A stretch of 21,884 nt of DNA from Krasilnikovozyma curviuscula (lineage: Eukaryota > Basidiomycota > Tremellomycetes > Cystofilobasidiales > Mrakiaceae). Positions 8,236-18,445 of the stretch are shown here, in pieces. How positions within the stretch are numbered: position 1 is the first letter of the stretch; each line of letters starts with the position of its first letter. The stretch lies in NCBI GenBank assembly GCA_014825775.1, contig MVAQ01000303.1, positions 1 through 21,884 on the forward strand, read 5' to 3'. Below the pieces are notes generated by a model, which saw only the letters and a program-made list of their open reading frames with translations, did no database searches and was not told where the DNA came from. The position numbers and the translations under genes were made by a program.

Positions 8236-10551
8236 TTATTTTTTCTTTGGACCGGGTTTAGCTTTCTTGCCCTTGCCGCCTTCTTTCTTGTCGTCAGCCT
8301 AACAATGAACAACCATCAATACTGGCAAGTAGAAAATAGAAAGATGATGAAGAACGAACCTTTCTCTTACTCGCAGAAGCTCCTTCTTTTGGGGGAAGAA
8401 CCTTGAAGAATCCATCCAAACGGCCCTGTTGCTTCGCTGCAAAGTTCTTCGACAACTTAGATGCTCCGTTCCGAACACGCTCCTCGCTGCAAGAAAGAGT
8501 GCACAGTCAGACTCGTGAATGACTGGTTATCGGAAGAACTGGGCATCAGCATTTACTTGAACCCCTTTTCTCTGACTAAGTAATCGACAAGGCCTTCAGT
8601 ATCAGGTGGTGTCCATTCAAGCTATAGATTCAAAAATAATCTCAGCATATGTGTGTGTGAAGCGCAGACGAATACGAAGGTGGCTCACAGCGAGATCCTT
8701 CGACTTGGTAACTTCAGGATTCAGGAAGAACTCCTTTGCCCCCTCCCAGTTCCAATCGTCAGGGACTACAATGCCAGACTTTCCCTTCTTCTTCCCAATT
8801 GTAGCCTTGTAGACCTTAGTCTTCTTCGTCGATTTAGCAGGCGAAGAACCGGAAGCAGCGGAAGAGTGGCCAGCACCACCGCCATCTTCACCTTCACCGT
8901 CGCTACCACCCATCATCATCTTGCGCTCATCATCTTCCGACTCATTTTCCGACTCTTCTTCTTCAACAAATTCTTCCTTCTCTTCTTCATCCTTATCTTC
9001 GGCTTCCCTGTCAGCTTGTTTTTCTCGAAGGACCTTCACGATTTTGGCCAAGCTTCCGTAATCCCTCATCATTTTAAGCGCAGTCTTGGGACCCAATCCC
9101 TTGAGAGGTTCAACATAATCGCAGCCCATCAAGATACACAGTTCAACAAACTATACAATCAAAGGAAATTGAACGAAGGTAAAAATGTCAAGAAGATGAA
9201 AGATTACTGTAGAATCAAAATGGAAGAACTTACCTGTTCCATAGTCATGTCCAGGCCCTTTAAAACTTCATCTAAATGGATCTCATTGATGGGAACTTTC
9301 TTGGCTTCTGAGAACGTCAGATGTCTAAGCAAAACAGGAGCGTTGAAAGTCAAAGTATCCATATCTTCAGATCCAGCGCCATAAACGAGGCCGCCATGAA
9401 CAAGTTCTGCGCACTGAGCTTCAGCTTCGGATGGAGCCTAATTAACAAGAACATTGATCAGTGCACGCCTTTAACAGTATGAATGAGACCCAACAACCCT
9501 TACAAGAACTACTGGGATACCCATCAATTTCAAAAGTTTCTGGCATTCGGCGTTTTGTTCCTTTGAGACTCTAACTTGACGGCTGTTCAGCTTGGCAGCT
9601 TCCTCGACAGTACCTATGCGGTATCATAAGTCGCAAAACAAAAAAAGAGAGACCCGTCAGTGATACTGCTCAGGCGAGAATGATGCGATGTAGAGAACTT
9701 ACCGACTTCTTTTGCTTCATCTTCAGCAGCCTTAGCTTCCTGTCTCTTCTCAAAACGCTTAGCAAGCTGCAAAGACCGTTGAGCTGGTCAGAGACGAGGA
9801 ATGTTTCGGCGATGAAGGAATCATCTGTTGACGACTTACGACACCCTTCTTCATATCTGGGGGTTTCCCATCGAAGACATAGCATGGTTTGATACCATTT
9901 TCACACATTCGAATCGTACGGTAAAAGGTACCCATAAGATGCCTTTTGGAGAAAAGAAACCACAGAAATTAGATGTGGAGCGAGGATATGAAAAGATCGG
10001 GAAGAACCACTTTAAGGAAAGAAAGGGGGTATGAACTTACGATGTAACCTCGCCCGAATCATTCGTCAACATCTCTCCATCTTTCGAACGGACTGCGATC
10101 AAAAATCTAGAGTCGGAACGGTCGTCAGTGAATAGAGAAGTTGGCTCAGAAAACGTCACAGTCGAAGGCTACAGAACGGTAACTGACAAGTACTCACTGG
10201 TATAAACTATCAAGACACAATTCCAGCCAGGCAGGATTAAACAGAAGATCAGCTTGTGTCCTGCCTCTTTGCAAGGGGAATTCCACCGGGAAGCTGTTCT
10301 ACAGTACCTCATTGAAGCATCAATAGCAACTTTTCTACCAAACATGGTCTTGATGTCATGCTCGGTCATCGACTTAGGAGCAACCTCTGAAAGGAGAGCT
10401 GTGAGACCCTGGTGTTGGGAAAGGCATCCACAGAAAAAAAGGAGCAGAAAGGCGCGTCAGCTTCAGGCCAGTTCCTACCAGAGAATCTGACGAAGAGAAT
10501 ATAAACGGGTTGAACAAGGAGTTGGAGCTGGCCTCTTACCTTGATACCCAT
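8236..10551 (-). CDS. FEN1: flap endonuclease 1 (FEN1/Rad27)
   Basis: Exons (minus strand): 10551-10540, 10408-10308, 10206-10198, 10106-10041, 9942-9840, 9766-9703, 9613-9504, 9437-9234, 9150-8689, 8621-8557, 8486-8360, 8298-8236, giving 461 aa. FEN1 cuts 5' flaps in Okazaki-fragment maturation and long-patch base-excision repair in the nucleus. The N-terminus [17 protein letters not shown] is diagnostic. Metal ligands are visible at D34 (VAIDASM), D87 (YVFDGKPP), E159/E161 (APSEAEA), D180/D182 (SEDMDTLTF) and D234 ([17 protein letters not shown], also the helix-hairpin-helix). A PCNA-binding box QGRLDGFF is followed by a Lys-rich tail. Odd features are a 12-nt first coding exon, a 9-nt third exon, and an acidic low-complexity insertion of about 80 residues (about 268-350), which makes the protein longer than the usual roughly 380 aa. 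Possible MCB-type promoter elements lie upstream. Confidence 0.97.
10198..10206 (-). other. 9-nt internal microexon of FEN1
   Basis: This exon reads TTTATACCA on the minus strand. It completes a Ser codon, encodes Leu-Tyr and supplies two bases of the next Gln codon, giving the conserved S(L/I)YQF motif that joins ASM to FLIAVR. It is flanked by an acceptor ending TTGATAG and a donor GTGAGT. Without it the exon phases still fit, but three conserved residues would be lost. Confidence 0.88.
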
Positions 10552-10868
10552 GATTAGAGTTCTAGCGGGTGGATGGTTGGACGAGGGTAAATGTAGTGGG
10601 TTATGGTTGAGAGCGGCTTGCTTTCTGGACGGAGGCGACGCGAACTGACTTAATCTCTGCAAGCTATCTAAGCTTGCTAAGGTATTTCATCTCGTGAAGA
10701 GTAGAGGATAAGAGCTAAATGAGAGAGAGCAGGAAACTTCTGAAGAATTAAAATACAAAAATGGGTTGTGCATGAGAAAGACGAGTGGACAGTTCTTTCA
10801 ACAGCTTAACCGGTCATACGCGTGTAGTTGAAAGGGAGGATCGAATGGCTGAACAGTCCTCTGGTCCA
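10552..10868 (-). promoter_or_regulatory. FEN1 upstream region with ACGCG elements
   Basis: This 317-bp interval lies between the FEN1 start and the stop of the CK2 beta gene, both on the minus strand. It contains an ACGCGT palindrome at 10818-10823 and a related ACGCGA at 10638-10643 (TCGCGT on the minus strand). ACGCGT is the MluI cell-cycle box bound by MBF in yeasts, where S-phase replication genes are typical targets. The distal copy lies just past the CK2 beta stop and could fall in that gene's 3' UTR. A regulatory role here is an inference. Confidence 0.4.
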
Positions 10869-12446
10869 TCACAATGGAATGCCCTCTTCTCTTTCGAGCG
10901 CTTCCAACCTAGCGATTTGCCTGCGATGTGCACAGATACAACAACAAATCAACATCAGAACACAATCTCATGAGACAGAGTTGGTTTTAAAAAATGGCAA
11001 CGGTTACTCACTTATCCCTGACTGCCTCCTGCCATCTCGATAGTTTCCCTATTTCGTGAACTCCAAACCCGAAGATCTTGGGCCTGTACCTCTCTACTTT
11101 GGCAGCAACAGCAGCCGTACTAACCGAGCCGACACCCAGACCTGCAGATGTCGAGCTAGGTACCGGTGGAATTCCACCACCTTGCACTCCTCCTGCTGAG
11201 GAGCCTTGTACTTGACCGCCAGAGTTGGACGATGATGAACCAAGGACAGAGGATTGCGAGGGGTGAGAGGTGGAGGGTGGGGGTGCTTTCGATGGAAGGA
11301 GATGGGGATATGAGAGGAATAGCATGTGTGGGAATGCTGGAGTGATTGTGTCAGTTTGCAGTCTAAAGAGAAAGTAGTTTCGCACCCTAGGGAAAGCGGG
11401 TAGGGAAATGGACTTACTGCTCCCGAAATAAGCGCCATCAATGCCCCCATGTCTGCCACTTTTCGGACTGTAAATATCTTCGCATCGGGGACAGTATAGC
11501 TTAACTGCTTTTTGGTACGGTACGTCGGACAGACCGACGGGCAGTAGAGGCTGAGAATAGCAATGCACGCGAGGGCAACGACCAAAGTCGGCTCTTTTAT
11601 ACTTTTCCATCTATTGAGAAGTAACAAAATGGAGAAGCGTTTTTTGTTATTAGTTTGTGTTGATGTGTATAGATACACGCTACCAATCTGAGCTCACCAT
11701 TTTGCCGAGGCCTCGCGAGGTGACGATATAACGAGCGTGGATGAGACCATAGAGAAACCGAGCACTATTTTCTATCGTTTCACGCGAAGAGTCGGAGATG
11801 TCTTCTTCAGCTGCATTTGAGGAAGGCAGAGGCGAGAAAACCCGGGACAAATAGTACAGCAGGTCAGCTAACAAGACAGACAGGGCGCCAAATTTGAAGA
11901 AGAAAGAGAAGGAAAGCAAACGAATAGTGATATGGCTTCTCCAATACCTCTATCGTTTCTTGCTTCTTGGTTTGAGTCGTTCCATCTGGCCGTCTTCACC
12001 CTTTTCTCCTGACCGGTACTAGTCACTCTGCCGTATACATAAAAAAGGACGACTGACCCAAGTTGTCACAGATGAGTTCGAGAGCCCTTCCATACTCATG
12101 AGGGACTTCAGTGTTAAGGCCGGTGAGATTGAACCTGTCGAGAATGTAATCCTCATCGACGTCGGCAAAGTATTCGTTGCCTTTGGTGTTGAGGAACCAC
12201 GACGTCCAACTGAGAAATCCAAACACACAAGGGCACACACACACGCACACACACACACAGTGAGAGAGGGAGAGGCAAAGAGCGGGAAAGGGGTGACAAT
12301 TTTGATGATGCACAACAGAAAGAAGGGCAGTCAGTCGTAGGGAAGAAAGGATCAGGTAGTGCGACAGTTGGAGCAGCAGCTAACGAAGGATAGGGTACTG
12401 ACCTGTTTGCGTAGTCACTATCTGATCCCGTACTCAGATCATCCAT
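10869..12446 (-). CDS. casein kinase II regulatory (beta) subunit
   Basis: Exons (minus strand): 12446-12403, 12209-12058, 11810-11698, 11610-11418, 11336-11012, 10920-10869, giving 292 aa. CK2 beta dimerises and holds two catalytic alpha subunits in the CK2 Ser/Thr kinase tetramer (nucleus and cytosol). Family motifs: [15 protein letters not shown] with ADVDEDYI after it, [33 protein letters not shown], a zinc motif with C115, C120, C143 and C146 (GRCPRVHC ... [10 protein letters not shown]), and GAYFGSTFPHMLF. An insertion of about 63 residues rich in Ser/Gly/Pro (185-247) separates this core from [10 protein letters not shown]. The last exon ([17 protein letters not shown]) is supported by donor GTGAGT and acceptor TCGCAG; reading through the donor would give a stop only one codon later. 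An alternative acceptor at 11868 would add 19 hydrophobic residues. The 11811 acceptor was preferred for its pyrimidine tract and family-like length. Confidence 0.95.
12221..12260. repeat. imperfect CA/GT microsatellite in a CK2 beta intron
   Basis: Short CA repeats with single-base interruptions run through the first coding intron of the CK2 beta gene, close to its acceptor. On the transcribed strand this is a GT-rich tract just upstream of TTTCTCAG. It may vary in length between strains. Confidence 0.75.
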
Positions 12447-12879
12447 CCTCTCGCTTGTATGATCGTTGCCAGATACAGCAGAGCAAGGGAGGGTTGGAGG
12501 CAGAGTGCAGTGTGGCGTCGTCTCGCTGAGGTCGTTTTTCCAGTAGGCTAGAGATTGGCAGCAACACTCAAGAGGGCCGTCTTCACGTTTCTCAGGGATT
12601 TCGTTGGTGAGTCTCTCAATCCTTCTCTCATCCACCCATCCCACATTCATTGTGTCTAGCTGTCAAGAGAGCGAGAAAAGAGAGAGAGAGATCCATAAAG
12701 AGCGGTCGTCCAGGTTTCGCCCTGGTCATCTCGACGATTGTCTCTCCCCCTTTCCCCCACTATGGGTTCACTCCCTATCCATCTACAGTCCCACTAATTC
12801 CCCTCTTCCTCTTTGCTTCACCAGGCTGACTGAGTCGATTCCCAAGTGGTCTTCCTCTTGCCTTTGGAAATCACCCGCC
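12447..12879. promoter_or_regulatory. bidirectional promoter region between CK2 beta and Sin3
   Basis: The CK2 beta and Sin3 genes diverge from this 433-bp interval. The Sin3 side (about 12720-12830) is strongly pyrimidine-rich, as is common in fungal core promoters and 5' UTRs. No TATA box is evident. An open frame running into the Sin3 start has no ATG of its own before 12880, so it does not extend Sin3. Confidence 0.5.
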
Positions 12880-15800
12880 ATGGCAGAGCCAACACAACCC
12901 ACCAGCACCCCTCCTCCTCAAACCGCAACGGCTCCATCCCCAAAAGCACCTGAGGCACCTGTCCCTTCTGCTACCGCTCAATCTCAAGCTCAATCTCAAC
13001 CAGTCTCAGTTGCAACCCCACCCGTGCCAGGACCAGCACCCGTCGCAGCCCCTCAGCCTGCGGCTGCACCTGCGCCAGCGCCTGTTGTTGCTGCTGCAGC
13101 TCCTCCCCCTCCAGTCCAGGCCCCACCAGCTGATAACATGACATACCGTCCATTAAACGTCAGGGATGCTCTCAGCTATCTCGACCAAGTCAAGGTAACG
13201 TTTCTCATTCATTTCATTAGCTGGAAACGCGCTCGGTCGGTGGCGTGGGTAACCTGACAAAATTTGTGTCTGTCTGCATAGGTTCAATTTCACGATAGAC
13301 CCGACGTTTACAACAGGTTCTTAGACGTTATGAAAGAGTTTAAGGGACAGATGTAAGTTCAGTTCATGGGTTTTCTTAACTTGTCCTTCCTGTCGACCTT
13401 GCCGCCGCCGCTCTGGAGGGCAAAAAAAGGAAAGAAAAATCTAGGACCTGACCAAATACAAATCTTTCTCTCATCTTTCTCCCACAGAATTGATACACCC
13501 GGTGTTATCGATCGAGTCTCGACTCTCTTCAGAGGTCATCCTTCTTTGATCCAAGGCTTCAACACCTTCTTGCCTCCAGGGTACAGAATCGAATGCTCAA
13601 CCTCAGTTACAGGTGATGCCACCGAGGGTTTGATCACTGTCATCACTCCAACTGGTGTCATCTCTCAAATGCCAGGCGGCGGTGGATGGGACAACGCACC
13701 TCCTCCAAGCGCGTTGGCTGCGTCGGCTGCTCTGGCTGGCAATGTCCCCACGAGCGCTACAGCGTCCGTCGAAGCTCAACAAGCTAAAGATGAGAAGGAC
13801 TCAAAGCAGGACGTGAAATCCGCCATTGTATCAACTTCAACGCCGGTTAGGTACGGTTTCTTTCTCGCTCTTCCTCGTTTTGGGGCGCGCCTTCCATCTA
13901 CATTCTTTGCAAATTGTGCTGATTCTAAACATCTTTTTTTCGGGTTCACCCTGTTTTGGCTTATGCACCCATCGTATCATTTATGCAGACCTCTCAATGC
14001 TCAACCACCTCCTTCAGCCGCTCCGGCTGCTCAAGCCGGAGCCGTGCCTGGCCAAAACGTTGAATTCAACCACGCTATTTCATACGTCAACAAAATCAAA
14101 AATCGATTTGGAGATGAACCAGATACCTACAAGCAATTTTTGGAGATCTTGCAGACTTACCAGAGAGATGGCAGAGCTATTCAGGATGTAAGTGGTTGTA
14201 ACGTGCTTGTTACTGTTTCCACTGACTGAGTAACGTTTGATCCTTTGCTTGATAATTATAGGTTTATGCTCAAGTTACCCTTCTGTTCAAATCTGCACCC
14301 GATCTTTTGGACGAATTCAAGCAGTTCTTGCCCGATACAACGTCGTCCGCTTCAACCCCAGCCACAGCGCTAGGCTTCGGAAGCCTACTCGGCGCTGGAT
14401 CAACGATTCAACACGGCGGTCACCAGCAGGACAAGAAAATCGGCAGCGGTGGTCTCCAAGCTTCACGAACGGGCAGCAAAAAAGACGACCTGAAATCGAC
14501 CAAAAGGAAGCCATCGGCTCAACAGCCTGTTGCTACCAACATGCCAGTCGCTGAGGTCAGGGGTGGCGCTGGTAGCAGACCTAAAAAAAGCAAACACTAT
14601 CATTCGTCGACCATTCAGAAAATGGAAGCCTCTCCCCCTCCAGGAAGCGTCCATGGTTCTCACCATGGAGGATCAACCGTGCTGGGGGGCTCTAACCGTG
14701 CCGGAGTCGGCCTATACAACGCCGACGAATACAACGCTGATGTCGCGCGTGAACGTGAAGCTCAAAACCTCCCAATTTCCAACATCCCTCAAGCTTATGT
14801 TCCAGCAACACCTCTCGCGACACCATCTGAAATAGCCTTCTTTGAGCGAGTCAAGAAGTTCATTGAAGATCGTGAAACATACCACGAGTTTTTGAAGCTT
14901 TTGAACTTGTTTGTTCAGGACATCATCGACTCAAAGATGTTGTTGGAGAGAGCATATCTGTTCATTGGTGAAGCTGGTCAGCTCTGGGCTGAGTTCAGAG
15001 CCTTGTTGGGTGATGAAGGTGCTAGCGCATTCGGTGGAGGTACCAAGACAAGTGGATTTGAGGGTGGCATGGTTGAAAATACCTTGGCCGCTTTGGACCG
15101 GCCCAAATTTGTGTTGGCGGAGTGTAAGAGTTACGGTCCTAGCTACAGGAAGTTGCCCAAGACCGTGAGTATACGTTTTTATTCTTTGCCTGCCATTTCC
15201 GGCTTGCTGATATCCACATGCTTGTTTTCAGGAGGTCAACCTCGCTTGTACGGGAAGAGATCCAATGTGTTGGGAGGTTCTCAACGATGAATGGGTCTCA
15301 CACGCATCTGGTCCAGCCGAAGAATCCACCGTGTTCATCGCTCACAAGAAGAACTACTACGAAGAATGTCTCCACCGAAGTGAGGAAGAGCGTCACGAGT
15401 ACGACTACCACATCGAAGCCAACCTTCGAACCATTGCTCTCCTCGAACCACTCGCTCAAAGAATTCAAGGGATGAACGCTGAAGAGCGTGCAGTCTTCAG
15501 ACTGAAGCCTGGACTTGGTGGCCAGTCCAAAAGCATCTACCAGCGAATCATTAAAAAGATTTACGGTAAAGAAGCTGGTCTGGAAGTCATCGCTGCTCTC
15601 CACGATAACCCAGCCGTTGCTGTTCCTGTCGTTCTTTCGAGGTTGAAGCAGAAGGACGATGAGTGGAAAAGAGCTCAGAGGGAGTGGAACAAAGTCTGGA
15701 GAGAGGTTGACGCCAAAAACTTTTACAAGAGTCTGGATCACCAAGGTGTTACTTTCAAAGTCAACGACAAGAAGGCAACCTCCACCAAATCGTTAATCGG

Positions 15801-17823
15801 TGAAATTGAAGCTCTGAAGAGAGAACAAAACGTCAGACGAGAAGCGTCTGGAATCGATGGACAAAAGGCCCGGTACCAATACGCTTTCGAGATCAAGGAT
15901 GTAGGCGTTCTTCAAGATTCTCTTCGCTTGATCTTCTCTTACTTGGACCGGGTCCAAGGCGGAGGTTTCAACCAAGCTGACAGGGAGAGAGTGGAGATGT
16001 TCCTGAAGGGCTTGGTTCCAGAGTTCTTCTGCTTCGACAAAACCGAGTTTGAAGCTGCCCTCGCGTCTATCGAAACTAGCATTGGTTACACAGCTGGTGG
16101 AATGGGTGTAGGAGGAGACGACGACGACGTCACGGATGCAGGCAGTGACTTTACAGCGGGAGATGAAGGGGAGAACTTCAATGGAGGGTTTAACGGGAAG
16201 AAGTCATCGGCTGTAGCTGGTACCTCCGGAGCTGCAACCGTTGATCTCAGGAAACAACTGCTCAAAAGTGGTATAGGAGGACCAGCACTCACCTCAAGCG
16301 AGCGTGCATCTTCAGTTGCTTCATCCGTCGGTGCCATTGATGCGATGGCCGTTGATGAAATTGAAAGTCCATCACCCCTTCTTCCAGAGGGTTCTTCGGC
16401 TGAAGCAGCTGCTGTCGCCAACGAATCCGTCGCGATGGTCGTTGATCCTCCAACTCCGCCAGAGGACAATGGCAAAGGATGGCTCAACGTTCCTGACGGC
16501 ACCGGAGCTGGTACTGAATCAGCGAGCAGAGCCACCAGCCCCGGCGTGAGCTCTAATGGAGAGTCGAAGAAAGCGTCACGTAAAAACAACTTCTTTGCCA
16601 ACTCTTCCATGTACTGCTTATTCAGGCTGTTGCACGTAAGTTTGTCTCTTTTTTATTATGATTGATGCCTGTCGTCCTCACAAATACTTTAATTTCTTTT
16701 TACCTAATAGATGCTTTACAACCGAGTCAACATTCTGAAATCCCTGGCAAAAGACGCTGCAAGCGTTGCTTCACCATCGGTTCTCACTAACCCACTCGCT
16801 GTCGAACTTGGTCTTACCGAGGGTGCAGGTCTCGATCCAAAGCTAACGGAGAAGGAGAACCCAGCTGAGGCATTCTACGAGTTTTTTATGGCTTACTGTG
16901 AGAAGCTGTTTGAAGGAGAGATTGATCAAGCGACGTTTGAGGAGAACATGAGGCACATGTACGGTACGAAGGCGTATATCTCTTTCACTTTGGACAAACT
17001 CATTGCTTCCATCATCAAGCAGGTTAGAACCTATCTCACCTCTGTCCACTATTTATGGTGTATCACTGAATTCCTTTGATTTTAGGCTCAGACTGTAATC
17101 ACAGATGCAAAGTCTACTGAGCTTCTCGGTTTATTGCGTCAAGATCGAAAGTTAGATGTCACCACTACTCGCCAACAGATTGCCTATCGAATGGCAGCTG
17201 AGGCGGTGTTGGGTCCAGAAGAGATTATTTACAGGCTCGAATGGGTGAGTGGCTTGAAGCACCTTTGATTCCATTTTTGCACTAGCTAACTCTTTTCAAA
17301 TAGATCAAGAGCACTCAGACCATGCTCATTCAGCAGATGGGTAAAGATGATGTTTCTGTTGACGATGCTGTCAATGCTGATCAGAAATGGAAGGCATACG
17401 CCGCCAGTTATGTTTTGGTGAGTTTATATTTGTCCTCCATTATTGGCCAATATCATTTTGGCTTGCTGATAAGGAAGGGATTTTATTTCGCTTGTATAGT
17501 CACACCCAACGGAAGGATTGAAGAGAAGAGTCACCCAACCCTTCTTGAAGCGATCCGTTCACCCGCTTCCATCAGATGCCGATCCCAACACGACTTTCGA
17601 CACAGAAGCCAATCTCGAGCTGAAATTCGCTTCAGGAACCCTGAAAGCTTTCTTTGTCCCTGAAACCGAGGATTTTTTCAACTACAAAATGACTGAGAAG
17701 GAGAGTGAGGAGATTGCGGAGAGGCTGAAGACGGTTCAAGAAGAAAAGAAGGTCAAACTGGACAAGTGGCTGGAAGAGAAATCTACTGCTACCACATCGG
17801 GCAACACTGCTCCTCCTTCGTAG
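12880..17823 (+). CDS. SIN3: Sin3 transcriptional corepressor scaffold
   Basis: Exons: 12880-13194, 13282-13352, 13488-13850, 13989-14187, 14262-15164, 15232-16635, 16711-17022, 17086-17244, 17304-17417, 17500-17823, giving 1387 aa. The ATG context is CCGCCATGG. Sin3 scaffolds the Rpd3-type histone deacetylase complex in the nucleus, its PAH domains binding repressors. Visible order: a Pro/Ala/Gln-rich N-terminus; PAH1 about 87-155 (LNVRDALSYLDQVKVQFHDR ... GHPSLIQGFNTFLPPGYRIE); PAH2 about 274-340 (FNHAISYVNKIKNRF ... LLDEFKQFLP); PAH3 about 505-572 (FFERVKKFIEDRETYHEFLK); the HDAC-interaction region from about 600 (YGPSYRKLPK, CTGRDPMCWEVLNDEWVSH, HRSEEERHEYDYHIEA); a Ser/acidic linker; and the Sin3 C-terminal domain from about 1080 (MLYNRVNILKSLAKDA ... 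FFNYKMTEKE). Basic low-complexity sequence lies between PAH2 and PAH3. Confidence 0.97.
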
Positions 17824-18442
17824 AAGATCATGCGCTGTGCCTCCCTCTGATGGACAGGGTGGTTGGCGCTCGCCTTTCCTTTGTTTCCTACGTTGTTGTA
17901 GATTGTGCTTTCAAAAGGCTCTTGTTTCCTTTTCTCTTCTCGCAACTTAACGGGGGCGTTCTTATACGTTACCATGATTGCGCCAGATCGAACTTATATC
18001 ATCGAAAGTCAAAATCAGAGGACTCGCACAAGGTTGAAATCGAGATGTTGATATGACGACGCGATACAGCAATGAGTAATAAATTCAGAGAAATAATCAA
18101 GTTCGACCTCGAGGAAAGGCCAAGCAAAGTAAGGCCTGTGTGTGGAGAACCATCCTCTCCTGCGTTTATTTCCGAGCGCGCGCGCTGCTCCTCTAGGGTT
18201 CTGCTGTGATCACTTGGGAAAATGATGCTGGCATTTACTTTGGTTTTCAGTCTGATCAGAGTTATCAAGTGTTTATGAGGGTTATTGCCTAAAGGACGGA
18301 AAAAATTACGACGAAATACGACGGTACGCAAACACCTTGCCTCTTTTGGTCAAACAGCGTCTGGACCTGACCATCTCCCTCATCTTGAGGAAGGTTCGCC
18401 GCCAGCGTTTCGTCTGACTGTCGACTGTTTAAGAATATCGTC
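17824..18442. other. intergenic region between Sin3 and delta-COP
   Basis: The first part should be the Sin3 3' UTR and the last part the delta-COP promoter and 5' UTR. A GCGCGCGCGC tract lies at 18176-18185. I see no convincing gene; the short open frames on both strands show no family motif or supporting splice sites. Confidence 0.5.
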
Positions 18443-18445
18443 ATG
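18443..18445 (+). other. delta-COP first coding exon made only of the start codon
   Basis: The sequence reads TCATG followed directly by donor GTGAGTG. The next exon starts GTTGTATTGG after the acceptor GTCCAG and gives M-VVLAASIVSRGG, which matches the delta-COP N-terminus. No in-frame ATG occurs in the second exon before the conserved residues. Confidence 0.85.

Noticed and set aside
8653..9384. Long plus-strand open frame opposite FEN1
   Set aside because: It is the antisense of the FEN1 coding exons, whose acidic codons (GAA/GAG/GAT) read as stop-free Phe/Leu/Ser-rich sequence on the other strand. It shows no family motif.
11094..11678. Second minus-strand frame across the CK2 beta exons
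   Set aside because: It is an out-of-frame shadow of CK2 beta; the other frame has the zinc motif and all family motifs.
12604..12879. N-terminal extension of Sin3
   Set aside because: The frame is open upstream but has no ATG before 12880, which has a strong start context.
16086..16610. Minus-strand 174-codon open frame inside Sin3
   Set aside because: It is the antisense of the Sin3 low-complexity linker, with no independent signals.
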